Assembly (NCBI RefSeq): GCF_000234665.1 | Contig: NC_018327.1 | Span: forward strand, 281,998-345,997 | DNA from: Leishmania mexicana MHOM/GT/2001/U1103 | Lineage: Eukaryota > Euglenozoa > Kinetoplastea > Trypanosomatida > Trypanosomatidae | Length of the DNA: 64,000 nt | Direction: 5' to 3' | Part shown: positions 21,926-30,450 of the stretch, one piece after another | Position numbering within the stretch: position 1 is the stretch's first letter | Layout: each line of letters opens with the position of its first letter | Notes under the pieces: model-generated | What the model was told of the DNA's origin: nothing | What the model saw: only the letters and a program-made list of their open reading frames with translations | Databases searched by the model: none | Position numbers and translations under genes: made by a program

Positions 21926-22590
21926 TTAGACGTCGTGCCCATAAATCAATCCCTCGTCGGTGAGCGATGCACGGCAGGTGGGGCATTCGTGGCGCTTGGC
22001 GCAGTCAAAATAAAGCCGTGCGTTCCGTCAAGCTTCACCTCATCCCAGCGCGTCATGCAGATGGCGTCGCTGTACGCGTTGGCCTCATCCGGTTTGGGGA
22101 AAAGCATTGTTTCGGGCAGTTGGCGCATAGAAACTGCTGCGCTGCGTCTGGTGGGGAAAGGCGTGAGTTCTATCTCCATGTTTCGCATCTGGAATGTGCC
22201 ACTGCAGGCCGTATGCGCGCCGTCTGGATGCCGACACTGCCTGCAGCTGAGGGTTTCCCCGTTCCGGGTGTGGCTGTCATGACGGCTGTGCATCACAGCC
22301 CCTAGGTTGTTGCACGTATGCGTGAGTGGGATGAGCCGTCCGAATTTGCCACGCCATCCACCTCAGCGCGTATGGTCGTCGACACACCGGGCAAAGTAAG
22401 CATTCAGGGACATCTATGGAGTCCCCAGTGCGTTGCTCGTGCGCAGTGTTGCCGCGTACGATGGGCTGTGGAAAAGCCGGGTGGGCGTAGCGGCACAGCA
22501 CTGACTGAGTGTCTCCCTCGGATGTATCGCATAATTGGTCTGCAGTCCTTCACGCTCGTGCAGGAAAGGCATCGCACGCTCTCTGTGTGA
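21926..22590 (-). pseudogene. Frameshifted relic of a Cys/His-rich (zinc-finger-like) protein
   Basis: Minus-strand coding-like peptide runs through three reading frames with no single intact frame. About 22590-22500: VRCLSCTSVKDCRPIMRY followed by IRGRH. About 22460-22365 in another frame: VPECLLCPVCRRPYALRW. About 22360-22010 in a third: GKFGRLIPLTHTCNNLGAVM and ETLSCRQCRHPDGAHTAC. Finally LYFDCAKRHECPTCRASL, ending GHDV at the stop 21926-21928. Two segments share the spacing C-x2-C-x11-X-x4-H, a C2H2-like finger with its first His replaced. The last looks RING- or zinc-ribbon-like. Decay by frameshift is the simplest reading. The source could be a host zinc-finger gene or the C2H2 end of an ingi/L1Tc-type retroposon. 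Assembly errors are an alternative. Limits are approximate. Confidence 0.55.
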
Positions 22591-22702
22591 TCAACGTCTT
22601 CTAGAACCGGAGCCTCAGGAGCCGCGGACCCCTTCGCGTGTGAGGGGTCTGGTCGGTCCCTCGCTCTTCGTTGCTTTCCTTTGCCTCTGCCGTACAGCAC
22701 CT

Positions 22703-25363
22703 TTACACGGACGGCTTCGCTGCGGAGGCTAAAATGCTTTCCACGACGACCTGCACGAGCCACGCATGCTGCATGTCCAACGCAGCCGACTCAGCATCCA
22801 GGATTTCGGCTCTGACTGACGGCCCCGATGCCGCGGCACGGTCGGCACCGAGGCCATCGCCAAAGTCAGTGCGGCGCCCGCGCATGCCTCGGCCTCGGTC
22901 GTAGTACCCGCTTCTGGCACCGAGCCCTACGCCAACACCACGATTTGCGTAGCGGGAGTTGTATAGTTGATAGGTGCCCAGCCCGGCCCCGCTCCTCGGC
23001 GACGTAGATGTGGCTGTCACGTTCAGCTGCGAGCGAACATGCTGCCAGGTGCGGAACTCGGCGCATGGCTCAGCGCTGCCGACGGTCACCTCTTCTTCTC
23101 GGCGCTCACGCTGCCCTGACGCGGCGGACACGTCTTGAGTGGCCAGTCGGTAGCTGTGTGATACCTTCGGAGCCGTCAGCATCGCGGCATTGCCCGACGT
23201 CACCACAGCGGTAGCGGTTGAGGAGACGTCAGAGGGTGATGCTCCTGAAGTCGCGGCGCCGGTGAGCAGAGAAGAGCTGTCGGCAGCGGTATCCGCTGCT
23301 GTCGTCATCGCGGCGGACGGTGTAGGCGCCGTGTTGAAAGGGGAGGCAGCCGGAAGAAGGGGGTTGTCTACGGTGAGAGCGGCCTTGGTGCCGACGATGC
23401 GCAGTGACTGCTGAAAGACACCCTCATCACCTCTGTCCTCGTCGGTTGGGTGAAGAATGCCGTTCCCGCAGGTGGCGATATGGAGAGAGACGCAGAGGTA
23501 GGATGGACGCGCTGATGCGGCCCTGCCCGCTACACGCCCTTTTCCCTCGCCACCTTCCTTGGCAGTCTCTTCAATGCCATAGTACATCTCCGCCTGTACG
23601 CAGAGGGGCTGAAGGGTGTCGGGAGAACGGCGGAGCACACGACCAACTACCATATCAGGGCACGTCCAGTCGAGCAGGTGCAGCACAACCGCCACGGCAT
23701 CCCAGCCAAGACTATCCATGATGCCTAGCGATACGGCCGCCGCCGAGTCGGTCGAAGGAGGACTTCCGTGGTCAATCACTACCATACAGATATGACGCAT
23801 CGCGCCGACAACGCTCGCTGCCGCATCCACAGCGATGGAAGTTGGGGCAGGCGCCGAAGGCTTGTGCGTCGTCTCCACCTTTGCCGTTGCCTCTGGCGGC
23901 TTCAACGTGGCCGTTGCGGTACCGGTCGGTGTCACGGTAACGGAGCTCTTCTCAGTGGCGCATAGCCTCTCCTTCTCCATGCCGCCGCCTCTTGGCCCCT
24001 CCGCATCCTTGAGCGCGCCTCCAAGGTTGGTGTCCATGAAGTCGAATACCGAGAAGCCGCCATAGCGATCGACTGCCGGCGCTGCCGTTTTGGTTGAAAC
24101 CGTTGTGAAGGCGCTACTACCACCCAACGCGGTCTTCGCGGGACTCGAGGCCGCCGACGCCTTGCAGCCCGTCTTGCCCGTGGCACGCCGCACGCCGAGT
24201 GACTTACGCAGTTGTGTCACAGACGCGTCAGACCAACCGCGACGGCACCCGCCGCCGCGGTAGAGAAAAAGTCGTTTCATTTCCGGCTTGCCGCGCGTCA
24301 CAGTCGCTGCAGCGGCTGCACAGGCTGCCAGCGTCTCCGCCGAAAGGGCGCACTCCACGACAATCTGCTTATCGCGCTCAAGCAGCCAGAGCAGCGCCGC
24401 CCGAACACCAGCCTCGTCACAGTCCGCGCTGTAGTCGACTAGATAGATGACCTCCACATCATCCACCAGAGAGTCCGCGGAGCTGCCAGCGGCCGCAGGG
24501 GTAGAACTGAGGGACGTCGCACCCGAACGCGCAGACCAAGAGCCGGCGCCGGTCACTGCTGGTGAGGAAGAAAAAGATCCTCTGATGCCGACGCCGCCGT
24601 TCTTGTCCGTTTCACAGCTCTGTTCGCCCAGCAGCAGCGTGAAAAACCAGTTCCACGACGTCGCCATGACGCAGTCCTTCTTTGCTTCAGCGGAGGCCGA
24701 GGCGGCACGAGCGCCTGTCAGGATGGACGAGGTGACGACGGCGCTTGTCGCGCTGGTCTTCTTCGATTCATCCCTGGCACCGCCGTTGGCCACCGGGTCT
24801 GCCACGCTACCAGGAGCACACACCCGCACGTCGACCAAGGGTTTGTCTGCCCCAGCCACAGCGCTTTTATTGGCTCGAGGAAGGCGGTAAAACTGCACAC
24901 ATCGCAACGCAACTGCACAGGCCCTCTCTGCCGATGCCTTCCTCTCCGCGTTGCTAGCGGCTGCCGTGACGGCGCTGCCTTTAAAGACGTTGTGGCTGTG
25001 GGTTACCTTGGCGTCGTCGGTGCCGACGACAACGCTGACGCGGAGGCCGCCGGCGTGAATGGCCCACCACTGCTGAAATACGGTTGGTCCTGTGCCGATG
25101 ATGGCAACACGGGGTGTTTCAGAGCCTCCGTCAACGCCGCTGCCCACCTGATGCAGCAGCCCGCCGCCACCAATTCCAGGTCTGCCGAAGCCGCTGCCAC
25201 CTCCGTAGCCACCGTAGCCAGTGAGACCACCTCCGCTATGTGCATACCCAGCCGAAAATTGGCTAGTGACACGCCCTGTGTCACTGCCCCGGTAGGAAAC
25301 CCCCGTCGAGGCGCCACGCCCACCACTCCCCAGGCCGCCGGCGCTAAAGCCCGCCCAGTTCAT
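22703..25363 (-). CDS. Divergent Gfo/Idh/MocA-like protein, probable non-catalytic paralogue of the next gene, 886 aa
   Basis: At first sight low-complexity (Gly-rich residues 1-80; Ala/Ser/Thr-rich throughout), but its ordered islands match, in order, the oxidoreductase immediately upstream. VAIIGTGPTVFQQWWAIHAG (86-105) matches VGILGAANIAWRAWAGVHAN. VIYLVDYSADCDEAGVRAAL (305-324) matches VVYIAIPVNARNHWVRECIK. IVVECALSAETL (334-345) stands where the upstream protein has VVGEKPPATDAEM. SLGWDAVAVVLHLLDW (551-566) matches DLGWYCIRYALHIMDF, and QQSLRIVGTKAALTVDN (651-667) matches FEQTLHITTTEGTLQLDD. The C-terminal helix also corresponds. The Rossmann glycine pattern is only partly kept and the EKP motif is absent, so cofactor-dependent catalysis is doubtful. 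It is more than twice the usual family length (about 350 aa) because of disordered insertions. The gene pair is an old tandem duplication by inference. A structural or regulatory role is possible. Confidence 0.7.
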   Translation of the reverse strand: MNWAGFSAGGLGSGGRGASTGVSYRGSDTGRVTSQFSAGYAHSGGGLTGYGGYGGGSGFGRPGIGGGGLLHQVGSGVDGGSETPRVAIIGTGPTVFQQWWAIHAGGLRVSVVVGTDDAKVTHSHNVFKGSAVTAAASNAERKASAERACAVALRCVQFYRLPRANKSAVAGADKPLVDVRVCAPGSVADPVANGGARDESKKTSATSAVVTSSILTGARAASASAEAKKDCVMATSWNWFFTLLLGEQSCETDKNGGVGIRGSFSSSPAVTGAGSWSARSGATSLSSTPAAAGSSADSLVDDVEVIYLVDYSADCDEAGVRAALLWLLERDKQIVVECALSAETLAACAAAAATVTRGKPEMKRLFLYRGGGCRRGWSDASVTQLRKSLGVRRATGKTGCKASAASSPAKTALGGSSAFTTVSTKTAAPAVDRYGGFSVFDFMDTNLGGALKDAEGPRGGGMEKERLCATEKSSVTVTPTGTATATLKPPEATAKVETTHKPSAPAPTSIAVDAAASVVGAMRHICMVVIDHGSPPSTDSAAAVSLGIMDSLGWDAVAVVLHLLDWTCPDMVVGRVLRRSPDTLQPLCVQAEMYYGIEETAKEGGEGKGRVAGRAASARPSYLCVSLHIATCGNGILHPTDEDRGDEGVFQQSLRIVGTKAALTVDNPLLPAASPFNTAPTPSAAMTTAADTAADSSSLLTGAATSGASPSDVSSTATAVVTSGNAAMLTAPKVSHSYRLATQDVSAASGQRERREEEVTVGSAEPCAEFRTWQHVRSQLNVTATSTSPRSGAGLGTYQLYNSRYANRGVGVGLGARSGYYDRGRGMRGRRTDFGDGLGADRAAASGPSVRAEILDAESAALDMQHAWLVQVVVESILASAAKPSV

Positions 25364-27086
25364 GAGTGAGAATGTGAAGGGAAGAGGCCCGGGCTACCGA
25401 GAGTATCAGCAGGTGCGGCTCTATGTGTGGAGGTGTGGGTGACCAAATCTATGAAAAATGCAGCACGGCTGACGAGCACCGTAGCGGCACCGGGCTGCGG
25501 AGGCGGCCGCCGCCGCTTCGATGCTGCGGTATTGCTTTCTGTATTCTTCCTAGAAAAGGCCAATGCCCGCAGCGGCAAAGCGAAAATGAGTCGCTGCGCT
25601 TCCGAGCGCGCAAATCTTCGAGTCTGCGTAGGAGACCCTATGTACGTACTTTAGGGTGTGGGCGTGTGCAGGCGCGCGTCCCAGTGTGCAGAGCACAGCA
25701 GGGGGGAGGAACGAACGAAGAAGCGGGAGCGATGCACCGCCGCGCCGCACTGCCTAAAAGTCCCGCTGACAGGTTCAAGGTCGGAAAAAAAAATGGATGC
25801 GCCCAGGCGTGTGCAACGCCGTGGCAGATACGCAAGTCAGCTTGGGAGCTGTCATGCAGTACGATCCACTGTCGAGGCCAAGCGAGGAGAGGTGAAGAGC
25901 AGGTTGTCGAGACGGAGAGGGTGAATAGCGGTTGGGCATTGGACCCAGGGGGAGCGAGACGCCCAGTGCAACCGTAATGTGCGAGAGAAGAGAAAGTGCG
26001 AGGCACCCGCCAGCGTCTGCAGAGGGTGCGAAAAAGGAGGAGCCACGCGGATGGACACGCTTGCTCACGTTTTCTTCTCCAAAGTCATCCGGAGACGCCA
26101 TGTGACGCGGCGACGAAGCGCTGCCCTTGCAATGATTGCTGAGCACACACGCACAGGCGCAAGTGCTGGTGTGCGGCCTAATCCGCCCGACCCGATGACG
26201 CTGGACATGCGAGTCGCGCACAAGCACACCATGGGCACTCGCACGCCTTCACCTCCACATTGTGCCCTCTTCACCCTTCGTTGTTGTATTATGGTGATGC
26301 AGCTGGTTGTTCGTATGTGCCTTCCTCCGTCGCTTTGGGTGGGAAGAAGGGGCCCTTCTCCGTTTGTGCATGCGGCTTCGATGTAGAGGTGCGCAGGTGA
26401 CAGTGCGTGTGTGTACATGTCGATGAAAAACAAGCGGAGCGTACGCTTGTGCCGTCCCCCTCCCTCTCTCCCCAACATGGGGCGCGATCGTCGACTCAGG
26501 GAAGGAGAGGGAAAGAGGGTGGGTGAGGAGGCAGTCGATGAGTTGTGGACGGGTGTGTAGTCGGCACTGGGGAGGGGAAGGATGGGCCAGTGGATAATAG
26601 ACACGAACAGCCACAAAAAAAAGCAGGCAAGGGAGCGAACCTCGGCACATTCCCGCTCGTGAAGAACGTCCAGGGCGGGGCGGGGGGTGGGAGGAAGGGG
26701 AAAGGGGGAAGGAACACCGCGCCAGGCATGCGGCATAGAGAACAAGGGAGGAGGCTCAACGCAGAGAGGACCGTATCGCCCATGACAGCAGAAAGAAGAA
26801 AACGCGGGGCGGAAGCGAGAGCTCGAAATGGCACCCACGAAAACGTCCCCCCCCCCTTCGAGTGCCCGGCCGGCGAGGGGAGAGCAGAGGTAGAGAGAAG
26901 GAAACGGCACGCCGGAGGAGGGGGGTGGCGAAAATCTCAAACAGTCTCTGATGCGGCCATCGCTGCTGAAAGACACGCTTCGTCCTGTCATGTGCACACT
27001 CATGGGCTGCTCACCATGTGCGCCACGCGTATCCATGCAGGTGCACGTCGGCACCACTGCGCAGAGATTACCCCCTGTCTCTCTCT
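25364..27086. other. Gene-free spacer between the two Gfo/Idh/MocA genes
   Basis: Mixed composition with no coherent domain in any frame. Probably the 3' UTR of the upstream oxidoreductase, the intergenic spacer and the short 5' UTR of the 886-residue paralogue. Confidence 0.5.
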
Positions 27087-28211
27087 TTACGCAGTAGATC
27101 CATCGTTGCGACCGATAAGGGCAGACTCAAGCATCTTGTCCATCACGGCCTGCGTCTTCCACGACACCGTCGCCCAGTAACGCGAACTCTCCTCCTCCGC
27201 CTTGAACCGCCGCGCGTCGCCCTCGCCGTCTGCGTAGAGGATCCTTGCTACGTCACCCCACAGCTCCGTGCACTGCGAATTGGGTGTGTCGCCCTTTACC
27301 GTGTGCTTCACCTCGGTGTGAAGGTTGTGCAACTCGCACACGTTGTCGTGGCTACTGTTGTGCACCTCGTAGTACTCCGTTTCGGGGCGGTTTGTCATGG
27401 GCAGACACATGTCGTCCAGCTGCAGCGTTCCCTCTGTCGTGGTGATGTGCAGAGTCTGCTCAAAGGCCGCTTCGAAGGAAACGAAGAAAGACGCGAGTGC
27501 CACCTCGCCCCCCACCTCGAATATCATGTCACCAATGAAGGAGATGATGGTCCCCTTGTCGTTCTGCTTGAGAATGCGGCCCGTCACCTCTGTCGGCATC
27601 TGGAAGTCCATGATGTGCAGCGCGTAGCGGATGCAGTACCAACCAAGATCACCGAGGGCGCCGTGAGGCTCCAGCTCTGGATTAGTACGAATATCGTTCG
27701 CCAGGAAGGCCTCGTCACCACTCAGTGTGAAGTTCGCGAAGATGTGCTTCACCGGCCCGCCCATCTGCTTCACTGTCGCGCACACCTCCTTCACCCGCTT
27801 GCCGTGCGAGAGCATTGTGCCATCCATGTAAAGCAGATTCTGCTGGTCCAGCGCCTCGATCCATGAGCGCAGCATCTCAGCATCGGTGGCTGGCGGCTTC
27901 TCACCAACCACGTGCTTCTTGTGCTTAATACACTCCCTCACCCAGTGGTTACGGGCGTTCACGGGAATGGCAATGTAAACGACATCCACGTCCGCAGCAG
28001 ACACAAGCTCCTCGTAGCTGCAAACCGCCGGCACGGCCGCCTCATCGACCTTGAGCGCATCGCACACTCGCTTCACAAAGCTATGCCCTCTATCGACATC
28101 GCGGCACCCGACGCAAGTGACAGACATGCCGTTCGCGTGAACACCGGCCCAGGCGCGCCAGGCAATATTAGCCGCCCCGAGAATGCCTACACGAGGAGCT
28201 GATGCACTCAT
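27087..28211 (-). CDS. Gfo/Idh/MocA-family NAD(P)-dependent oxidoreductase, 374 aa
   Basis: Predicted soluble dehydrogenase of the Gfo/Idh/MocA family, which acts on sugars, inositols or trans-dihydrodiols. The exact substrate cannot be told from sequence. The N-terminal Rossmann fold starts RVGILGAANIAWRAW (7-21), a variant of the GxGxxA/G motif. DVDVVYIAIPVNARNHW (74-90) is the conserved strand-helix. EKPPAT (104-109) carries the family's cofactor- and substrate-binding Lys in EKP. GALGDLGWYCIRYAL (184-198) is the second signature, equivalent to GGxxxDxGxY, with its catalytic-type Asp. The ATG at 28211 (MSASAPRV) puts the Rossmann strand at residue 7, as usual. The frame upstream reads through low-complexity sequence and is rejected. 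Length is normal for the family. The 886-residue gene immediately downstream looks like a diverged paralogue. Confidence 0.88.
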   Translation of the reverse strand: MSASAPRVGILGAANIAWRAWAGVHANGMSVTCVGCRDVDRGHSFVKRVCDALKVDEAAVPAVCSYEELVSAADVDVVYIAIPVNARNHWVRECIKHKKHVVGEKPPATDAEMLRSWIEALDQQNLLYMDGTMLSHGKRVKEVCATVKQMGGPVKHIFANFTLSGDEAFLANDIRTNPELEPHGALGDLGWYCIRYALHIMDFQMPTEVTGRILKQNDKGTIISFIGDMIFEVGGEVALASFFVSFEAAFEQTLHITTTEGTLQLDDMCLPMTNRPETEYYEVHNSSHDNVCELHNLHTEVKHTVKGDTPNSQCTELWGDVARILYADGEGDARRFKAEEESSRYWATVSWKTQAVMDKMLESALIGRNDGSTA

Positions 28212-28374
28212 GTTGCCCCGTGAATGTGCGCTCGGATCTGTGACCAAGCTTGCGTATTCATGTATGTGGATAGGTTGGCGCGTGTACACTGGCCTCTCCT
28301 GCCTGTCCAAGCAGGCACTGAGATACGCCGTGGTGTGTATCTCCCTTGTAGTGGTGGTGGTGATGTGTTCTCGG

Positions 28375-28376
28375 CT
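28375..28376 (-). promoter_or_regulatory. Predicted spliced-leader acceptor AG for the oxidoreductase
   Basis: Minus-strand C/T-rich stretch (about 28384-28420) followed by a short A run and AAAAGCCGAG. The first AG is at 28375-28376, giving a 5' UTR of about 160 nt. The intervening A run makes this a weaker prediction. Confidence 0.35.
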
Positions 28377-30450
28377 TTTTTTTTGAGGGGAGAGAGTGGA
28401 GGGGAAGAGAGAAGGCGTTGTTGTTGGTGCGCTTCGAGGATGAGCTGCGCATGTCCGCGTCGCGTGCGTCGCATGGGAGAAGGAGTAGAGAGGGGTATCG
28501 GATGTGCGCCACATAGTCTTGCACGCGTACACGGGTGTTCTGTGCTCGTGTCCACACCCCACAAGGAAGTAGGGCACACACACACGTGCACAAGTCATAA
28601 TAATGACCCTAGACGCAGAGAGGAGTGTAAGAGGCGAGGCGACACGACAAGCGTCGGGTGAAAGCTGTGAAAGACACCGGCGACCCTCACCGTAACCTCG
28701 CTCTCTGCGATTCGCCTCCTCACCTTCACCGCTGCGAGTGTAATGTACGCGTCGGCCTTTAACGCGTGCTCACACACAGTGTGCACGTGGACTCCCTCGT
28801 ACTCTCTCACACACAAACAGAGAGAGAAAGATGCTGCACGTGCGCACCAATGCGGCGGCAACGGTAATTGGGATGTATGTTGAGGAGGCGGCTGCAGATG
28901 ACTATCCCATTCCTCCTCCTCCCCACCCCACCCCACCCTCACCTTAACCTTCAGTGTTCTCCGCACACGAACGCACGTGAATACGCCGGAAGGACCCACC
29001 ACATACCCACAGAGGCGTACGCCCAGAGGGTGATCACCGCGGTGGTGAGCTGTCGCCGTCACCGCTTCCGACCAAGGAGAGGGAGGCGTCTGTGCTGCTC
29101 TTTAACGAAATTCGATGCTGAAACACGGACGGACGCTGCCGCCATTGCAGAGCACCACGGGGAGAGGCGTGCAGGCGTACACGCAAAGAAGGCGCACACC
29201 TCTATGCACCCGCCCTACACAAGGGCGACCGCGAAGCACTCCTTTCGCCGAGAAGGACGCCTCTGCCCACCCTCCCAACCGCGACGAAGGGAAGACAATT
29301 AAAAAAGGCAAGAGGAGAGAGTACAAGCGGCTCAGTCGATCCGAGGTGGTGGTGGAAGGGGGAAGGGAAGAGCGCGGGCAAGGAAAAGCACGGCAACGAG
29401 AGGAAACGCTCATAAGTCTACGTGTGGCGCAACGCCACCACCACCGCGACGCAGCAGCATCGAGTCCCTCACGAGCCTTTTTTTTGGCCACGCATGTCGC
29501 CCCCCACCCCAACCCCAACCCCTCCTCCCTCTCTATTCTGCTTCCATCGGCGTCAAAGAGGCCGCCACGAGCCACCAGACTCGAAGAGCAACGACAACTC
29601 GAAGCACAAACCTCCCGTATAAAAACCCTCTAAACAGCACACACACGCACGCACATACGTGCGTCATCGTCCACCCGATGTCCCCCCCCTCCACTGCCCT
29701 CGATACTGCCCATGGGCCTCCTCTCTCGGCTCAACTCCTTTACGCTTCGTGCGCTGCTCCGGCGCTGTCGTCGTCTTCTCTCTCCCACAAAACGGCTTCA
29801 CCTCTCATCCACACGTGGCTCTCTCCGCCAGTGTGTGCACGTCAGGGAAGACGCGGAGGAGTCGGGTGGAGGGGGAGGGGGGGGGGACAGCGGCGACAGA
29901 GAAGCGTGGGGGAGCGTGAAGGAGTGCCGCGGGGGGGCCAGGGAAGCAGAAAGTGGCCTTCTATGAATCTGAGTGCGCCTTTGAAACTTGAAAAAGGCGT
30001 CGCACGAACAGGAAGAATGAAGACGGCCCATCTCTAGCGGGCCAACACCTCACAACAACAACAAGAAACAGATGACCGTGCGCGCCATCCCACAACGGCA
30101 ACAACGCACCCACACGCACAACGATGACGACGCACACATACACAACGCCACCGCACCCCGCATGTCAAGCCTGTCCCGCTCCACGAAAGAAATAGGGTGG
30201 AGGGGTGTCCGCGGAGCAGCTTTTATAGGAAACGGTAGGGAGAGAAAATAATGACAACGGAGGGAGGCGGGGCGGGGCACTGGGAGTCGACAACCACGAC
30301 GGGCCCCCTCAACGAGGCTTCGCAGACGCAGCATAAAAAAAAACAGAAATATCATCGCTACACCATGAGCATCAAGGAATTTTAGGAAAATACGCGTGGG
30401 TGGCGAGGAGGATGCCGACATCCAGCCACCACGTGCGTGAGCGCACCCTC
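28377..30450. other. Gene-free spacer downstream of the primase gene
   Basis: Low-complexity DNA with GGGGA and CCCCA runs and CA repeats. Frames on both strands are shadow-like. Probably primase 3' UTR plus intergenic spacer. Confidence 0.55.

Noticed and set aside
28212..28598. Longer N-terminus for the Gfo/Idh/MocA oxidoreductase
   Set aside because: The extra 129 residues are His/Thr-rich translation of the pyrimidine tract, and the Rossmann strand is already at residue 7 from the ATG at 28211.
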